Of a DNA stretch of 64,000 bases, positions 36,538 to 44,371 are shown in pieces (within the stretch, counting starts at the first letter, position 1; each line of letters opens with the position of its first letter). Source of the stretch: Segatella copri (GTDB lineage Bacteria; Bacteroidota; Bacteroidia; Bacteroidales; Bacteroidaceae). The stretch lies in contig NZ_CP042464.1 in the NCBI RefSeq assembly GCF_015074785.1, positions 1,612,001-1,676,000 of the forward strand, read 5' to 3'. Position numbers and translations under genes: made by a program. A model generated the notes under the pieces. The model worked only from the letters and a program-made list of their open reading frames with translations, was not told where the DNA came from and searched no databases.

Positions 36538-36567
36538 ATGTTGAATGTTAAATGTTGAATGTTGAAT
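36538..36567 (+). repeat. (GTTGAAT) heptamer array
   Basis: Four units (GTTGAAT, GTTAAAT, GTTGAAT, GTTGAAT) lie between the Nif3 stop codon and the zinc-ribbon start codon. Confidence 0.85.
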
Positions 36568-36587
36568 GAGGCTTGCGCCCTTCCAAC

Positions 36588-37379
36588 CTATAAATACAAT
36601 ATCGGATTCGTATTTATCTCCGAGATGCAGCATTTGGCATCAGGGAAATTCTCCTGGATGATGCTGCGGAAGATTTCGCCCGTAAACTGCTCACTCTGAT
36701 AGTGGCCGATGACGCAGATCTGAATCTCCTGCTCGTGGCCGAAATACTCGTGATAACTCATCTCGCCCGTGATGAAGGCATCGGCACCTGCCTTGATGGC
36801 TGCGTCGAGCAAGAAAGCACCTGCTCCACCGCAGAGTGCCACCTTCCTGATAGGACGTCGAAGCAACTGGTTGCACTGCACGCACTCCACGCCAAACCGC
36901 TCCTTGAGCATCAGCACCAAGTCGTCGGCTGCCAGGTCCTCAGCCACCTCTCCGATGACGCCCTCGCCGCCCTTCACGCCGTCCACTTCCTTCTCGCCAG
37001 CAAAGAACTGCACGTTTCGCAGTCCCAGTTTCTCGGCAATCTTGAAGTTCACGCCGCCCGCAGCCGCATCCATGTTGGTATGCATTGCCACGATGGTAAT
37101 ATCATTCTTAATCGCCTTGCGCACGGTACGCTGCACGTAGTTCTCGTCCGAGATTCTCGCCAGTTTGCGGAATATCAGCGGATGATGGCTCACGATGAGG
37201 TTACATCCCTTCTGGATGGCCTCTTCAACCACAGCTTCAGTAACGTCAAGACACAACAATGCCCCTGACATTTCTACCGCCTCTGTCAATCCAACTTGCA
37301 GGCCGGCATTATCATATCCTTCCTGCAAGGGCAGAGGCGCGTAATGTTCAAGGGCATCAACTACCTGTTTAATTTTCAC
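36588..37379 (-). CDS. Nif3-like dinuclear metal-centre protein
   Basis: The protein belongs to the Nif3/YbgI/DUF34 family, toroidal hexamers with a dinuclear metal site. It was once labelled GTP cyclohydrolase I type 2, but the real role is unclear. Metal ligands fit LIVSHHPLIF, AMHTNMDAA and ITGEMSYHEY. The open frame begins at 37412 inside a -7 box (TAACTTTG, 37410-37417). The GTG at 37379 after TAGGAGC is therefore the likelier start, giving 263 residues. It lacks the inserted domain of the longer Gram-positive form. Confidence 0.85.
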   Translation of the reverse strand: MKIKQVVDALEHYAPLPLQEGYDNAGLQVGLTEAVEMSGALLCLDVTEAVVEEAIQKGCNLIVSHHPLIFRKLARISDENYVQRTVRKAIKNDITIVAMHTNMDAAAGGVNFKIAEKLGLRNVQFFAGEKEVDGVKGGEGVIGEVAEDLAADDLVLMLKERFGVECVQCNQLLRRPIRKVALCGGAGAFLLDAAIKAGADAFITGEMSYHEYFGHEQEIQICVIGHYQSEQFTGEIFRSIIQENFPDAKCCISEINTNPILYL

Positions 37380-37654
37380 GCTCCTATTCAATATTTTATT
37401 TTTAGACTGCAAAGTTACTCATTTTTCCCCGATTTTATCTCCATACAGCCCTCTGTTTAAACTTTTTTAATACAAAGTTTCGCTTTTGCGCAAAATATTT
37501 CACAAAAACAGCCGATAGTTGTAGATTTTTTATTAATTTTGCAAGCATACTTCATAAAAGCAGAACGGAGCCCGTCCCCAAGGAAAGGTTCCCGATGAAG
37601 AACAGAGTATAATAAATTGGTTTAGAACATCGTATCATAAAAATAGTATAGCTT

Positions 37655-38779
37655 ATGCATCAATCTACATTACCCTGCGATTTCGCACTCCCTGCCGAAT
37701 GGGAGCCACAGAGCGCCATCATGCTCACCTGGCCACATGCCGGCACCGACTGGAAGCCGTATCTGCCTGAAATTACAGATACTTATCTCGAACTGGCAGA
37801 TATCATCACGCGCTACGAGCAGCTGCTTGTGGCTACACCTGATGTGCCCGCCACCCGATACCAGCTCAAGAAAAAGCTCTCTGCCGAGCAGATGAGCCGC
37901 GTGCTGCTCTACGAGGTAGAAAGCAATGATACCTGGGTGCGCGACCACGGCCCCCTCACCATGGTGCTGCGCAGAAAGCAGAACACCTGGATGGTGCCTT
38001 ACCGCATACTCGACTTCAAGTTCAACGGCTGGGGCGAAAAGTTCAGATGGGAGAAGGATAATGCCATCACCCTGCAACTATACTATCAGGCAGCCTTCAA
38101 TGCCGATATAGAGAACCACCAGGGCTTCGTGCTCGAAGGAGGAAGCATCGAGAGCGACGGAAAGGGTACACTCTTCACCACCTCTCAGTGCCTGCAGGCG
38201 CCTCACCGCAACCAGCCGCTCGACCACGACAGCATCGACCATCTGCTGCAGACTTTCTTCCAGCTCAAGCGAGTCGTCTGGCTGGATCACGGCAATCTGA
38301 TAGGCGATGATACCGACGGCCACATCGACACCATCGTGAGAGTGGCTCCACACGACACCTTATTATATGTAGGCTGCGATAATCCGGAAGATGAGCAGTA
38401 TGAAGACTTCCAGGCGCTGGAAAAGCAGCTCAAGGGCCTCTTCACCTGGGAGGGATACCCTTACCGCTTGCTCAAACTGCCGATGCCCGACCCTATCTAT
38501 GATGAGGGCGACTGCCTCACCACCAACCCGGAGAGCGAGGGCGACCGCCTGCCTGCCACCTATGCCAACTTCCTGATACTCAACAAGGCTGTGATTTATC
38601 CAACCTATAATCAGCCGGAAAAGGACGAGGAGGCACGCAAGCAGATTCAGCTCGCCTTCCCCGACCGCGAAATCATCGGTGTAGATTCGCAGACCATCAT
38701 CCGCCAGCATGGCAGTATCCACTGCATCACCATGCAGTTGCCCGAGGGAGCCCTCAGAGACTCAACATTCCACATTTAA
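37655..38779 (+). CDS. aguA: Agmatine deiminase
   Basis: AguA hydrolyses agmatine to N-carbamoylputrescine and ammonia. Catalytic residues are visible in the 374-residue protein: WVRDHGP (Asp), DTDGHID (His/Asp) and the nucleophile C357 in SIHCITMQ. It is 29 bp upstream of aguB, the next enzyme. Its last five codons and stop lie inside a CAACATT-type heptamer array, so the C-terminus STFHI is repeat-encoded. Confidence 0.95.
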   Translation: MHQSTLPCDFALPAEWEPQSAIMLTWPHAGTDWKPYLPEITDTYLELADIITRYEQLLVATPDVPATRYQLKKKLSAEQMSRVLLYEVESNDTWVRDHGPLTMVLRRKQNTWMVPYRILDFKFNGWGEKFRWEKDNAITLQLYYQAAFNADIENHQGFVLEGGSIESDGKGTLFTTSQCLQAPHRNQPLDHDSIDHLLQTFFQLKRVVWLDHGNLIGDDTDGHIDTIVRVAPHDTLLYVGCDNPEDEQYEDFQALEKQLKGLFTWEGYPYRLLKLPMPDPIYDEGDCLTTNPESEGDRLPATYANFLILNKAVIYPTYNQPEKDEEARKQIQLAFPDREIIGVDSQTIIRQHGSIHCITMQLPEGALRDSTFHI

Positions 38780-38800
38780 CATTCAACATTTAACATTAAA
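38763..38800 (+). repeat. (CAACATT) heptamer array overlapping the aguA stop codon
   Basis: Five units (CAACATT, CCACATT, TAACATT, CAACATT, TAACATT) begin inside the aguA coding end and reach almost to the aguB start codon. Confidence 0.85.
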
Positions 38801-38808
38801 AGCAAAAA

Positions 38809-39684
38809 ATGAAAGTCGGTTTATTACAACTTCATAATACGGCAGATATCGCCAACAACAAGCAGCGCCTGGCAGAAGGCATCATCGACCTCGCCCATCG
38901 CGGCGCAGAGCTCATCGTGCTTCAGGAGCTTCATAACTCCCTCTATTTCTGTCAGGTAGAGGATGTTGACCTCTTCGACCTGGCAGAGCCTATTCCGGGT
39001 CCTTCGACCGATTTCTACGGCAAGCTTGCCAAGGATCTCGGCGTCGTCATCGTCACCTCCCTCTTCGAGCGCCGCGCTCCGGGGCTCTACCACAATACGG
39101 CGGTAGTGATGGAGAAGGATGGAAGCATTGCCGGAAAATACCGCAAGATGCACATCCCCGACGATCCTGCCTACTACGAGAAGTTCTATTTCACTCCGGG
39201 CGACCTCGGTTTTCACCCTATCCAGACCTCTGTAGGCAAGCTCGGCGTGCTGGTTTGCTGGGACCAGTGGTATCCCGAAGCAGCCCGTCTGATGGCGCTG
39301 CAGGGAGCCGAAATGCTCATCTATCCTACCGCCATCGGCTATGCCACCTATGATACCGAGGAGGAGCAGCAGCGCCAGCGCGAGGCGTGGACTACCGTGA
39401 TGCGAGGCCATGCCGTAGCCAACGGATTGCCGGTCATCGCCGTAAACCGCGTAGGTTTCGAGCCTGATCCTAGCGGTCAGACCGAGGGCATCCAGTTCTG
39501 GGGCAGCAGTTTCATTGCCGGTCCTCAGGGCGAGCTCTACTACCGTGCCAGCGATCAGGAAGAAGAGAGCCTGGTAGTAGATATCGACCTGAAGCACAGC
39601 GAGAATGTGCGCCGCTGGTGGCCATTCCTCCGCGACCGCCGCATCGAGAACTACGGAGATATTACCAGGCGATTTATCGATTAA
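38809..39684 (+). CDS. aguB: N-carbamoylputrescine amidohydrolase
   Basis: This 291-residue nitrilase-superfamily enzyme completes putrescine synthesis from agmatine. The triad is visible as Glu in LQELHNSLYF, Lys in GKYRKMHIPD and Cys150 in VCWDQWYPEAAR. With aguA directly upstream, it defines an agmatine-to-putrescine route. No speA-type arginine decarboxylase lies in the window. Confidence 0.95.
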   Translation: MKVGLLQLHNTADIANNKQRLAEGIIDLAHRGAELIVLQELHNSLYFCQVEDVDLFDLAEPIPGPSTDFYGKLAKDLGVVIVTSLFERRAPGLYHNTAVVMEKDGSIAGKYRKMHIPDDPAYYEKFYFTPGDLGFHPIQTSVGKLGVLVCWDQWYPEAARLMALQGAEMLIYPTAIGYATYDTEEEQQRQREAWTTVMRGHAVANGLPVIAVNRVGFEPDPSGQTEGIQFWGSSFIAGPQGELYYRASDQEEESLVVDIDLKHSENVRRWWPFLRDRRIENYGDITRRFID

Positions 39685-39766
39685 ACCATTTTTTTTGCCG
39701 GAAATTCCGAGAGAAAATCGGGATTCCGGCATACATATATATATAAGGTATAGATTTTCAGGATAA

Positions 39767-40675
39767 ATGGAGAATTTGGAAGTGATGGTGATACTTTTCA
39801 TCATCGTGATTTTAGGTTACGTCGCCTGCAAGTTGGGATATATGGGCGACAAGTTTGACAAGAAGTTATCCAGCATGGTGGTAGATATCACCTGTCCTCT
39901 GTTGGTGCTCTCGTCAGTAATGGGCGATGAGCTGCCCGACCGCACGCTCATCCTCCCCCTTCTGGGCGTAGGTTTTCTTACCTACATCCTTTTGCTGGTA
40001 TTCGGTTTCTGGGTGCCGCGTCTCATCACTCGCAATCATGATGACCAGGGCATGATAGGTTTTGCGCTGATGTTTGCCAACGTAGGTTTCATCGGCTACC
40101 CTATCGTTTCGAGCATATTCGGTCCGAAGGCCATTTTTTATGCCGCCTTGCTCAACATGCCGAACACCTTTTTTATTTTTACGGCAGGTGTCATGCTCAT
40201 CAAGGGCGAGTACAGCGTCAAACAGTTCAATCCTAAGGTACTGTTTTCTCCGGCTCTTCTGGGTGCCTTCGTTGCCGCCCTCCTGGTAGCTTTCGGGGTT
40301 CATACGCCGGATATCATTGCGCGTCCGGTAACGATGGTGGGAAATGTTACGGTTCCTGCCGCCCTGATGATTATTGGTTCCTCGATGGCTAAGTTGCCGG
40401 TGAAGGAGATTATCGGCAGTCCTAAGGTATACCTCTCCTCGTTCTTGCGTCTTGTGGTAGTTCCTCTGAGCATTTATTTCCTGTTCAAGGTATGTGGTGT
40501 AAGCGATCAGGTCAACGACATCAATACGGTTGTCATTGCGATGCCCGTAGCGAGTTTCGGCACGATGTTCTGTCTGAAATACGGCCGCAATCCTTCGCTC
40601 ATCACCGAGATGACGTTCATCACCACGGTTGGCAGCATCATCACCATCCCGCTCATCACCCTCCTCTTTTCGTAA
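39767..40675 (+). CDS. AEC-family transporter
   Basis: The 302-residue integral membrane protein has about ten hydrophobic segments (first VMVILFIIVILGYVACKLG) and the auxin-efflux-carrier fold, including the central FANVGFIGYPI crossover segment. It follows aguB by 82 bp and may export a polyamine or organic acid; the substrate is unknown. Its leader has a TATATATAAGGTATAG motif (39737-39752). Confidence 0.85.
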   Translation: MENLEVMVILFIIVILGYVACKLGYMGDKFDKKLSSMVVDITCPLLVLSSVMGDELPDRTLILPLLGVGFLTYILLLVFGFWVPRLITRNHDDQGMIGFALMFANVGFIGYPIVSSIFGPKAIFYAALLNMPNTFFIFTAGVMLIKGEYSVKQFNPKVLFSPALLGAFVAALLVAFGVHTPDIIARPVTMVGNVTVPAALMIIGSSMAKLPVKEIIGSPKVYLSSFLRLVVVPLSIYFLFKVCGVSDQVNDINTVVIAMPVASFGTMFCLKYGRNPSLITEMTFITTVGSIITIPLITLLFS

Positions 40676-40683
40676 CGAGAAAA

Positions 40684-40720
40684 AAATCCCCTGATGCCAC
40701 AAAGTCACCAGGGGATTTTT
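40684..40720. terminator. Bidirectional terminator between the AEC gene and the C10 pseudogene
   Basis: AATCCCCTG (40685-40693) pairs with CAGGGGATT (40709-40717), with A- and T-runs on the two sides. A nearly identical hairpin follows the paralogous C10 gene at 44278-44315. Confidence 0.88.
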
Positions 40721-40731
40721 ATATAATTCAT

Positions 40732-40822
40732 TAATCACTAATCACTAATCACTAATCATTAATCACTAATCATTAATCACTAATCACTAATCATTAATCA
40801 CTAATCATTAATCACTAATCAT
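40732..40822 (+). repeat. (TAATCAY) heptamer array, 13 units
   Basis: Thirteen exact 7-bp units, TAATCAC or TAATCAT, run from just after the terminator up to the stop codon (TTA, 40822-40824) of the C10 peptidase fragment. Confidence 0.95.
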
Positions 40823-41389
40823 TATCTCACGCAGAATTTCTTGCCATTCTTGATGTATATACCCTTCTTCATAGCCCCCGTAATGCGGCGGCCGCTCAGG
40901 TCATAAATGGCAGCATTGTCTGGCTCCTGATCCGATGTTACAGAATGGATGCCGGTAGACTCCAGGTTGCGGTAAGTCCTTACCTCGAGTTCATAAACCG
41001 GTTCAAGACCTCTTACGCTGTTCACGCTTCCAGCACCAAACACGATGTTTTCAGCCAATTTACCATCCACCAGTGCATAATACTTTGATACGCCTTCATC
41101 CACCGTCAGATAATAGTAATAAGTGGAGCCGATGACAGGTTTGCCATTATAGAAATTGCGGGAAGGATTATACTGGCTTCCTGCTTCCTCGAATGTTACA
41201 CCTTCTCCTATTTTGGTTCTCACCTCAAATGTGCGAGGTTCGTATCCGGTTGCCGGCAGACGCAGTCTCTCAAAGTCCTGACCATACAGTTCCATATACT
41301 CCTCCGAGCCATTTCTCTTAGCCACAACAGCCAGATAATCACCCGGTTCTGCATCTACAGTACTCAGAACCGTAAAGACCAATTTAGGA
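40822..41389 (-). pseudogene. C10 peptidase, C-terminal part, separated by an IS
   Basis: The fragment continues the gene that starts at 44026. It encodes FTVLSTVDAEPGDYLA, a domain closely matching the intact paralogue, and ends in the secretion-type tail IYDLSGRRITGAMKKGIYI followed by a basic end. The first residues of its open frame (MRLPC) come from the IS end. With the IS and one 10-bp duplication removed, the whole gene would encode 631 residues. Confidence 0.88.
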
Positions 41390-42688
41390 CAGGGCAAACG
41401 CATTAAATTGCGCTGCCCTCCAAAAGTTTTGACAGGTACTCTTCATCCCAGCCTGCCTTCAATCTTTTCAGGTTGAGACTTCCCTTGGTCGTCTTGTCAT
41501 TTTTCAAGATGGAGAGGACCATTTTGCTTATGGTAGAGAAGTTCCTCGCTGCATTTTTGACTTTCTTACTTTCGTCTTCTCTGAAAGTAATGTCCAATTG
41601 CCAATGCAAGTTGTTTTCTATGGACCAATGTTGCCTAATGGCGCTTGCTATCTTTTCGGGGTCTTCATTACTTAAGGAAGTTATATAGTATCTTGTTTCC
41701 TCAGATGTTTCACCAGATGTCGCAACAGATCTTCTTGAGGTAATCCCGACAACAGACCTTAACCCAACAAACCTGTTCTTAAACATTCTCTGCATTATGT
41801 CCCCATAGCTTACAACAATGCAGGTTCTTTCTTCCTGACGACCATGTCCCTCATTAAAGGAATAATGTTTTGTCACTACATTACAATTGCCTCTATACTC
41901 ATGCTCGTAAATCATGTCCTTAGCAAATTCGTAACTTTTCTTCTGATTTTCCTTCAAGGCGATAATATAGTCCCCCTTGCCTTCTATGATTTTCTCTGTT
42001 ATAGAAGTTTGGCATCCCATAGCATCTATTGTCACAATGGCATTTGACACGTCTATAGCACTAAGCAACTTGGGAACGACCGTGATTTCATTTGTTTTTT
42101 CACCGACTTTCTCTTGCCCAAGTGATATGCTGTTGTCTGCTGACCAAGCAGATACGATCCATGTGCGGAAGTCAGCTTGACCAATAGTGTGCTCGGCATC
42201 ACACTTGCTTGATCCACGCATAAGCTTGCCATCAATGGCAACAACACCTTTGACTTCCCCTACAATTTCTCTAACCCAGTTTCTGAAGATCTCTTCAAAT
42301 CCTTTTGGATCAAAGATAGAAAAGAAACGATTGAAGGTGTCATGGCTTGGAATAGTCTCCAACCCCTGCAAACGCTTTTTGAAGAAGTCTAACTTACTTT
42401 TTCCAAACTCTGCAATTTCGTTCCAAGATTGAGCTCCTGCAATTACCGCAGCGATTGTAATGTAAATGATATGTTCCATTTTATGGACAGTTCGACCCGC
42501 AACTCGTGGGTCGGCTATTTGTTTAGATAACTTAATAATGCTCATTTTGTACCTTTTATTTGTTAATTATTTCTTTACAAAGGTACAAAAAATATTTCAT
42601 ATATACAAATATATAATGTTAATATTCAGTAAGTTACAACTGCACAACGCAGATGTTAACGAATAAAATATTTAATGCGTCTGCCCTG
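41390..42688 (-). mobile_element. ISAs1-family insertion sequence
   Basis: The 1,299-bp element has 19-bp terminal inverted repeats with one mismatch (CAGGGCARACGCATTAAAT). It is flanked by a perfect 10-bp target duplication CAATTTAGGA (41380-41389 and 42689-42698). The identical duplication suggests a recent insertion. Confidence 0.95.
41403..42545 (-). CDS. ISAs1-family transposase
   Basis: The 380-residue DDE transposase is full-length. Catalytic residues fit VVAIDGKLMRGS (first Asp), VTIDAMGCQTSI (second Asp) and HWSIENNLHWQLDITF (Glu). The N-terminal RTVHKMEHIIYITI fits the family DUF4338-like start. The stop codon lies in the terminal inverted repeat. Confidence 0.94.
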   Translation of the reverse strand: MSIIKLSKQIADPRVAGRTVHKMEHIIYITIAAVIAGAQSWNEIAEFGKSKLDFFKKRLQGLETIPSHDTFNRFFSIFDPKGFEEIFRNWVREIVGEVKGVVAIDGKLMRGSSKCDAEHTIGQADFRTWIVSAWSADNSISLGQEKVGEKTNEITVVPKLLSAIDVSNAIVTIDAMGCQTSITEKIIEGKGDYIIALKENQKKSYEFAKDMIYEHEYRGNCNVVTKHYSFNEGHGRQEERTCIVVSYGDIMQRMFKNRFVGLRSVVGITSRRSVATSGETSEETRYYITSLSNEDPEKIASAIRQHWSIENNLHWQLDITFREDESKKVKNAARNFSTISKMVLSILKNDKTTKGSLNLKRLKAGWDEEYLSKLLEGSAI

Positions 42689-44026
42689 CAATTTAGGATA
42701 GATGTAGCCCCGTCCAAAATCTTTAATCGTCTTGGTGCTGGATGATATAATCTCCCGAATCTCGCCCTTAGCATTCATCAGAGCCATGGCAAGTACTCCG
42801 TCAAAGTTCTGTTTTCCTTCATTTTTGATTGGTACTGAAAAGACGATACATTTCTGTCCCTTCTTCACATCAGTAACATTCATATTCATTTCCTGAAGAT
42901 AGTCAGTCATCTTCGTGAATCTCATATCAGAGATTTTTTCCTTTCCGTCAGATGGCTCCATGCCGAATACTGCCATCTGGCCAACGTTATACCGACTGGC
43001 AACTGGCTTTCCTTCTTCGTTTTGCGGATTGAGGGCTCCTATATGGTAGAACCCGTTGCAAAGACCGCCCCAGCCCCAGTTTACGCTGAAGCTATCGTCC
43101 TTGTAACCATCTATCACGAAGGCATGACCGCCACCAATAGAGTCGAATGCAGCATAGAGCACAGGACGGTTGGCATCAATCTCTCCGCGCAACTTTTCGT
43201 TCCATTCCTCTGCGCTCCCAGCTTCTATTGACATCTGATGCGAAATCTTGCTGTAGCCGAAATACTTCTGCATGGCGGCCACCAGATCGCTTATATACGA
43301 ACCGCTACCGTCTTCAGCATACTGCATATCCACAGCCACACCGAGGTCTGACATGAGCCTTGCCACGCCGTCGAAGTCAGCAGCGTTGGTTCCGTCATAT
43401 CGCGCAGGCATGTTTGCCCAATCATATTCGTGCTCGAATTGGGCAGTCAGGGTCTTGCCGTCCCATTTATAGGAATGGCTTCCGGTGCCCTTGGCAGGAT
43501 AACCGTGATACTGCATCACGATGGCACCAGCCGTAGCCGCACAGCCAACCGGATATTTGTTTGGCGTGTACTTGTTGAATGGAGCCATCTGGTCCCATTT
43601 CGCGGTATTGAGCAGCTTTTCGCCGCTGAAACCGGTTCTTGTGGCAGTCTGGTTCGCCTGATTGCTGTTAGCCAGCGCTGCTATCTGCCGTTCATAACTC
43701 TTGAGCAGGTCCTTCAATCCGTCGGGCAGATTTCCTGCATCAAATGTTCCTGTTGAGGTATACCCCAAAACTGGCGCTACTGCGTCGTCACCTGCTATAA
43801 TGACGAATCCGCCTGCGTCATTGTTGAAAACATAATAAGCATCAGAGCGCGATGCGGTATTAGCCGTTCTGCTCTTGGCTCTAGCTTTCTGCGGCATCTG
43901 TTTTCCCCAGAAGCTATAAGCCTGCTGCTGTGCCTGCCATTGAGTTATCCGCTTAGCCTCCGAAGGAGAATATACCAGCAGCAGCAACAATGCCAATATG
44001 TTTTTAAAGTGTAATTTTCGTTTCAT
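42689..44026 (-). pseudogene. C10 (streptopain-type) peptidase, N-terminal part, cut by an IS
   Basis: This part carries a signal peptide (NILALLLLLVYSPSEA), the SpeB-type inhibitory pro-region and the whole catalytic domain: nucleophile Cys in YPVGCAATAGAIVM, His in GGGHAFVIDGY and the VNWGWGG signature. The native frame ends at IYPKL, where the ISAs1 element starts. The open frame then reads about ten IS-derived residues. The truncated product keeps the catalytic site but loses the C-terminal domain and tail, so its export or anchoring is doubtful. Confidence 0.9.
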
Positions 44027-44171
44027 TAGTTCTTGTTGTTTAATAATTTACTAAATATTCTCTATATATCCTAATATATATCCTGATATAAGTTCACTTG
44101 TATAAATCCACCTGAATAAGCCCAGCCTGAATATCGGGCTTCTGTAGTTTTTTAAATACTTTGTTCTGCTG

Positions 44172-44202
44172 CAAATATACGAAAAATATTCGTACCAAAC
44201 AA
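44172..44202 (-). promoter_or_regulatory. Promoter of the interrupted C10 gene
   Basis: TTGT (44199-44202), 19 bp and TATATTTG (44172-44179) on the minus strand. The 343-bp gap to the next gene also holds that gene's terminator and a heptamer array. Confidence 0.6.
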
Positions 44203-44277
44203 GTTTTTTCGCACTTTTTTTCGTCCCTACCCTCATTTTTTATGTATTGCCCCCCTCTTTTTACGTATTAAGCGAAA

Positions 44278-44315
44278 AAAAATCCCCTGATGCCACAGAA
44301 AGCACCAGGGGATTC
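44278..44315 (-). terminator. Terminator of the intact C10 gene
   Basis: AATCCCCTG (44281-44289) and CAGGGGATT (44306-44314) form a hairpin followed on the minus strand by a T-run. It is nearly the same as the hairpin at 40684. Confidence 0.88.
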
Positions 44316-44333
44316 CTATCTTTTAATTGTAAT

Positions 44334-44371
44334 ATTCAACACACAACATTCAACACTCAACACTCAACATT
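44334..44371 (+). repeat. (CAACACT/CAACATT) heptamer array
   Basis: About five units lie between the terminator and the stop codon of the intact C10 gene and run into the stop codon. The paralogue has an unrelated heptamer, TAATCAY, at the same place. Confidence 0.85.

Noticed and set aside
38824..39804. 326-residue frame opposite aguB
   Set aside because: The plus-strand nitrilase triad is intact and the antisense frame has no recognisable domain.
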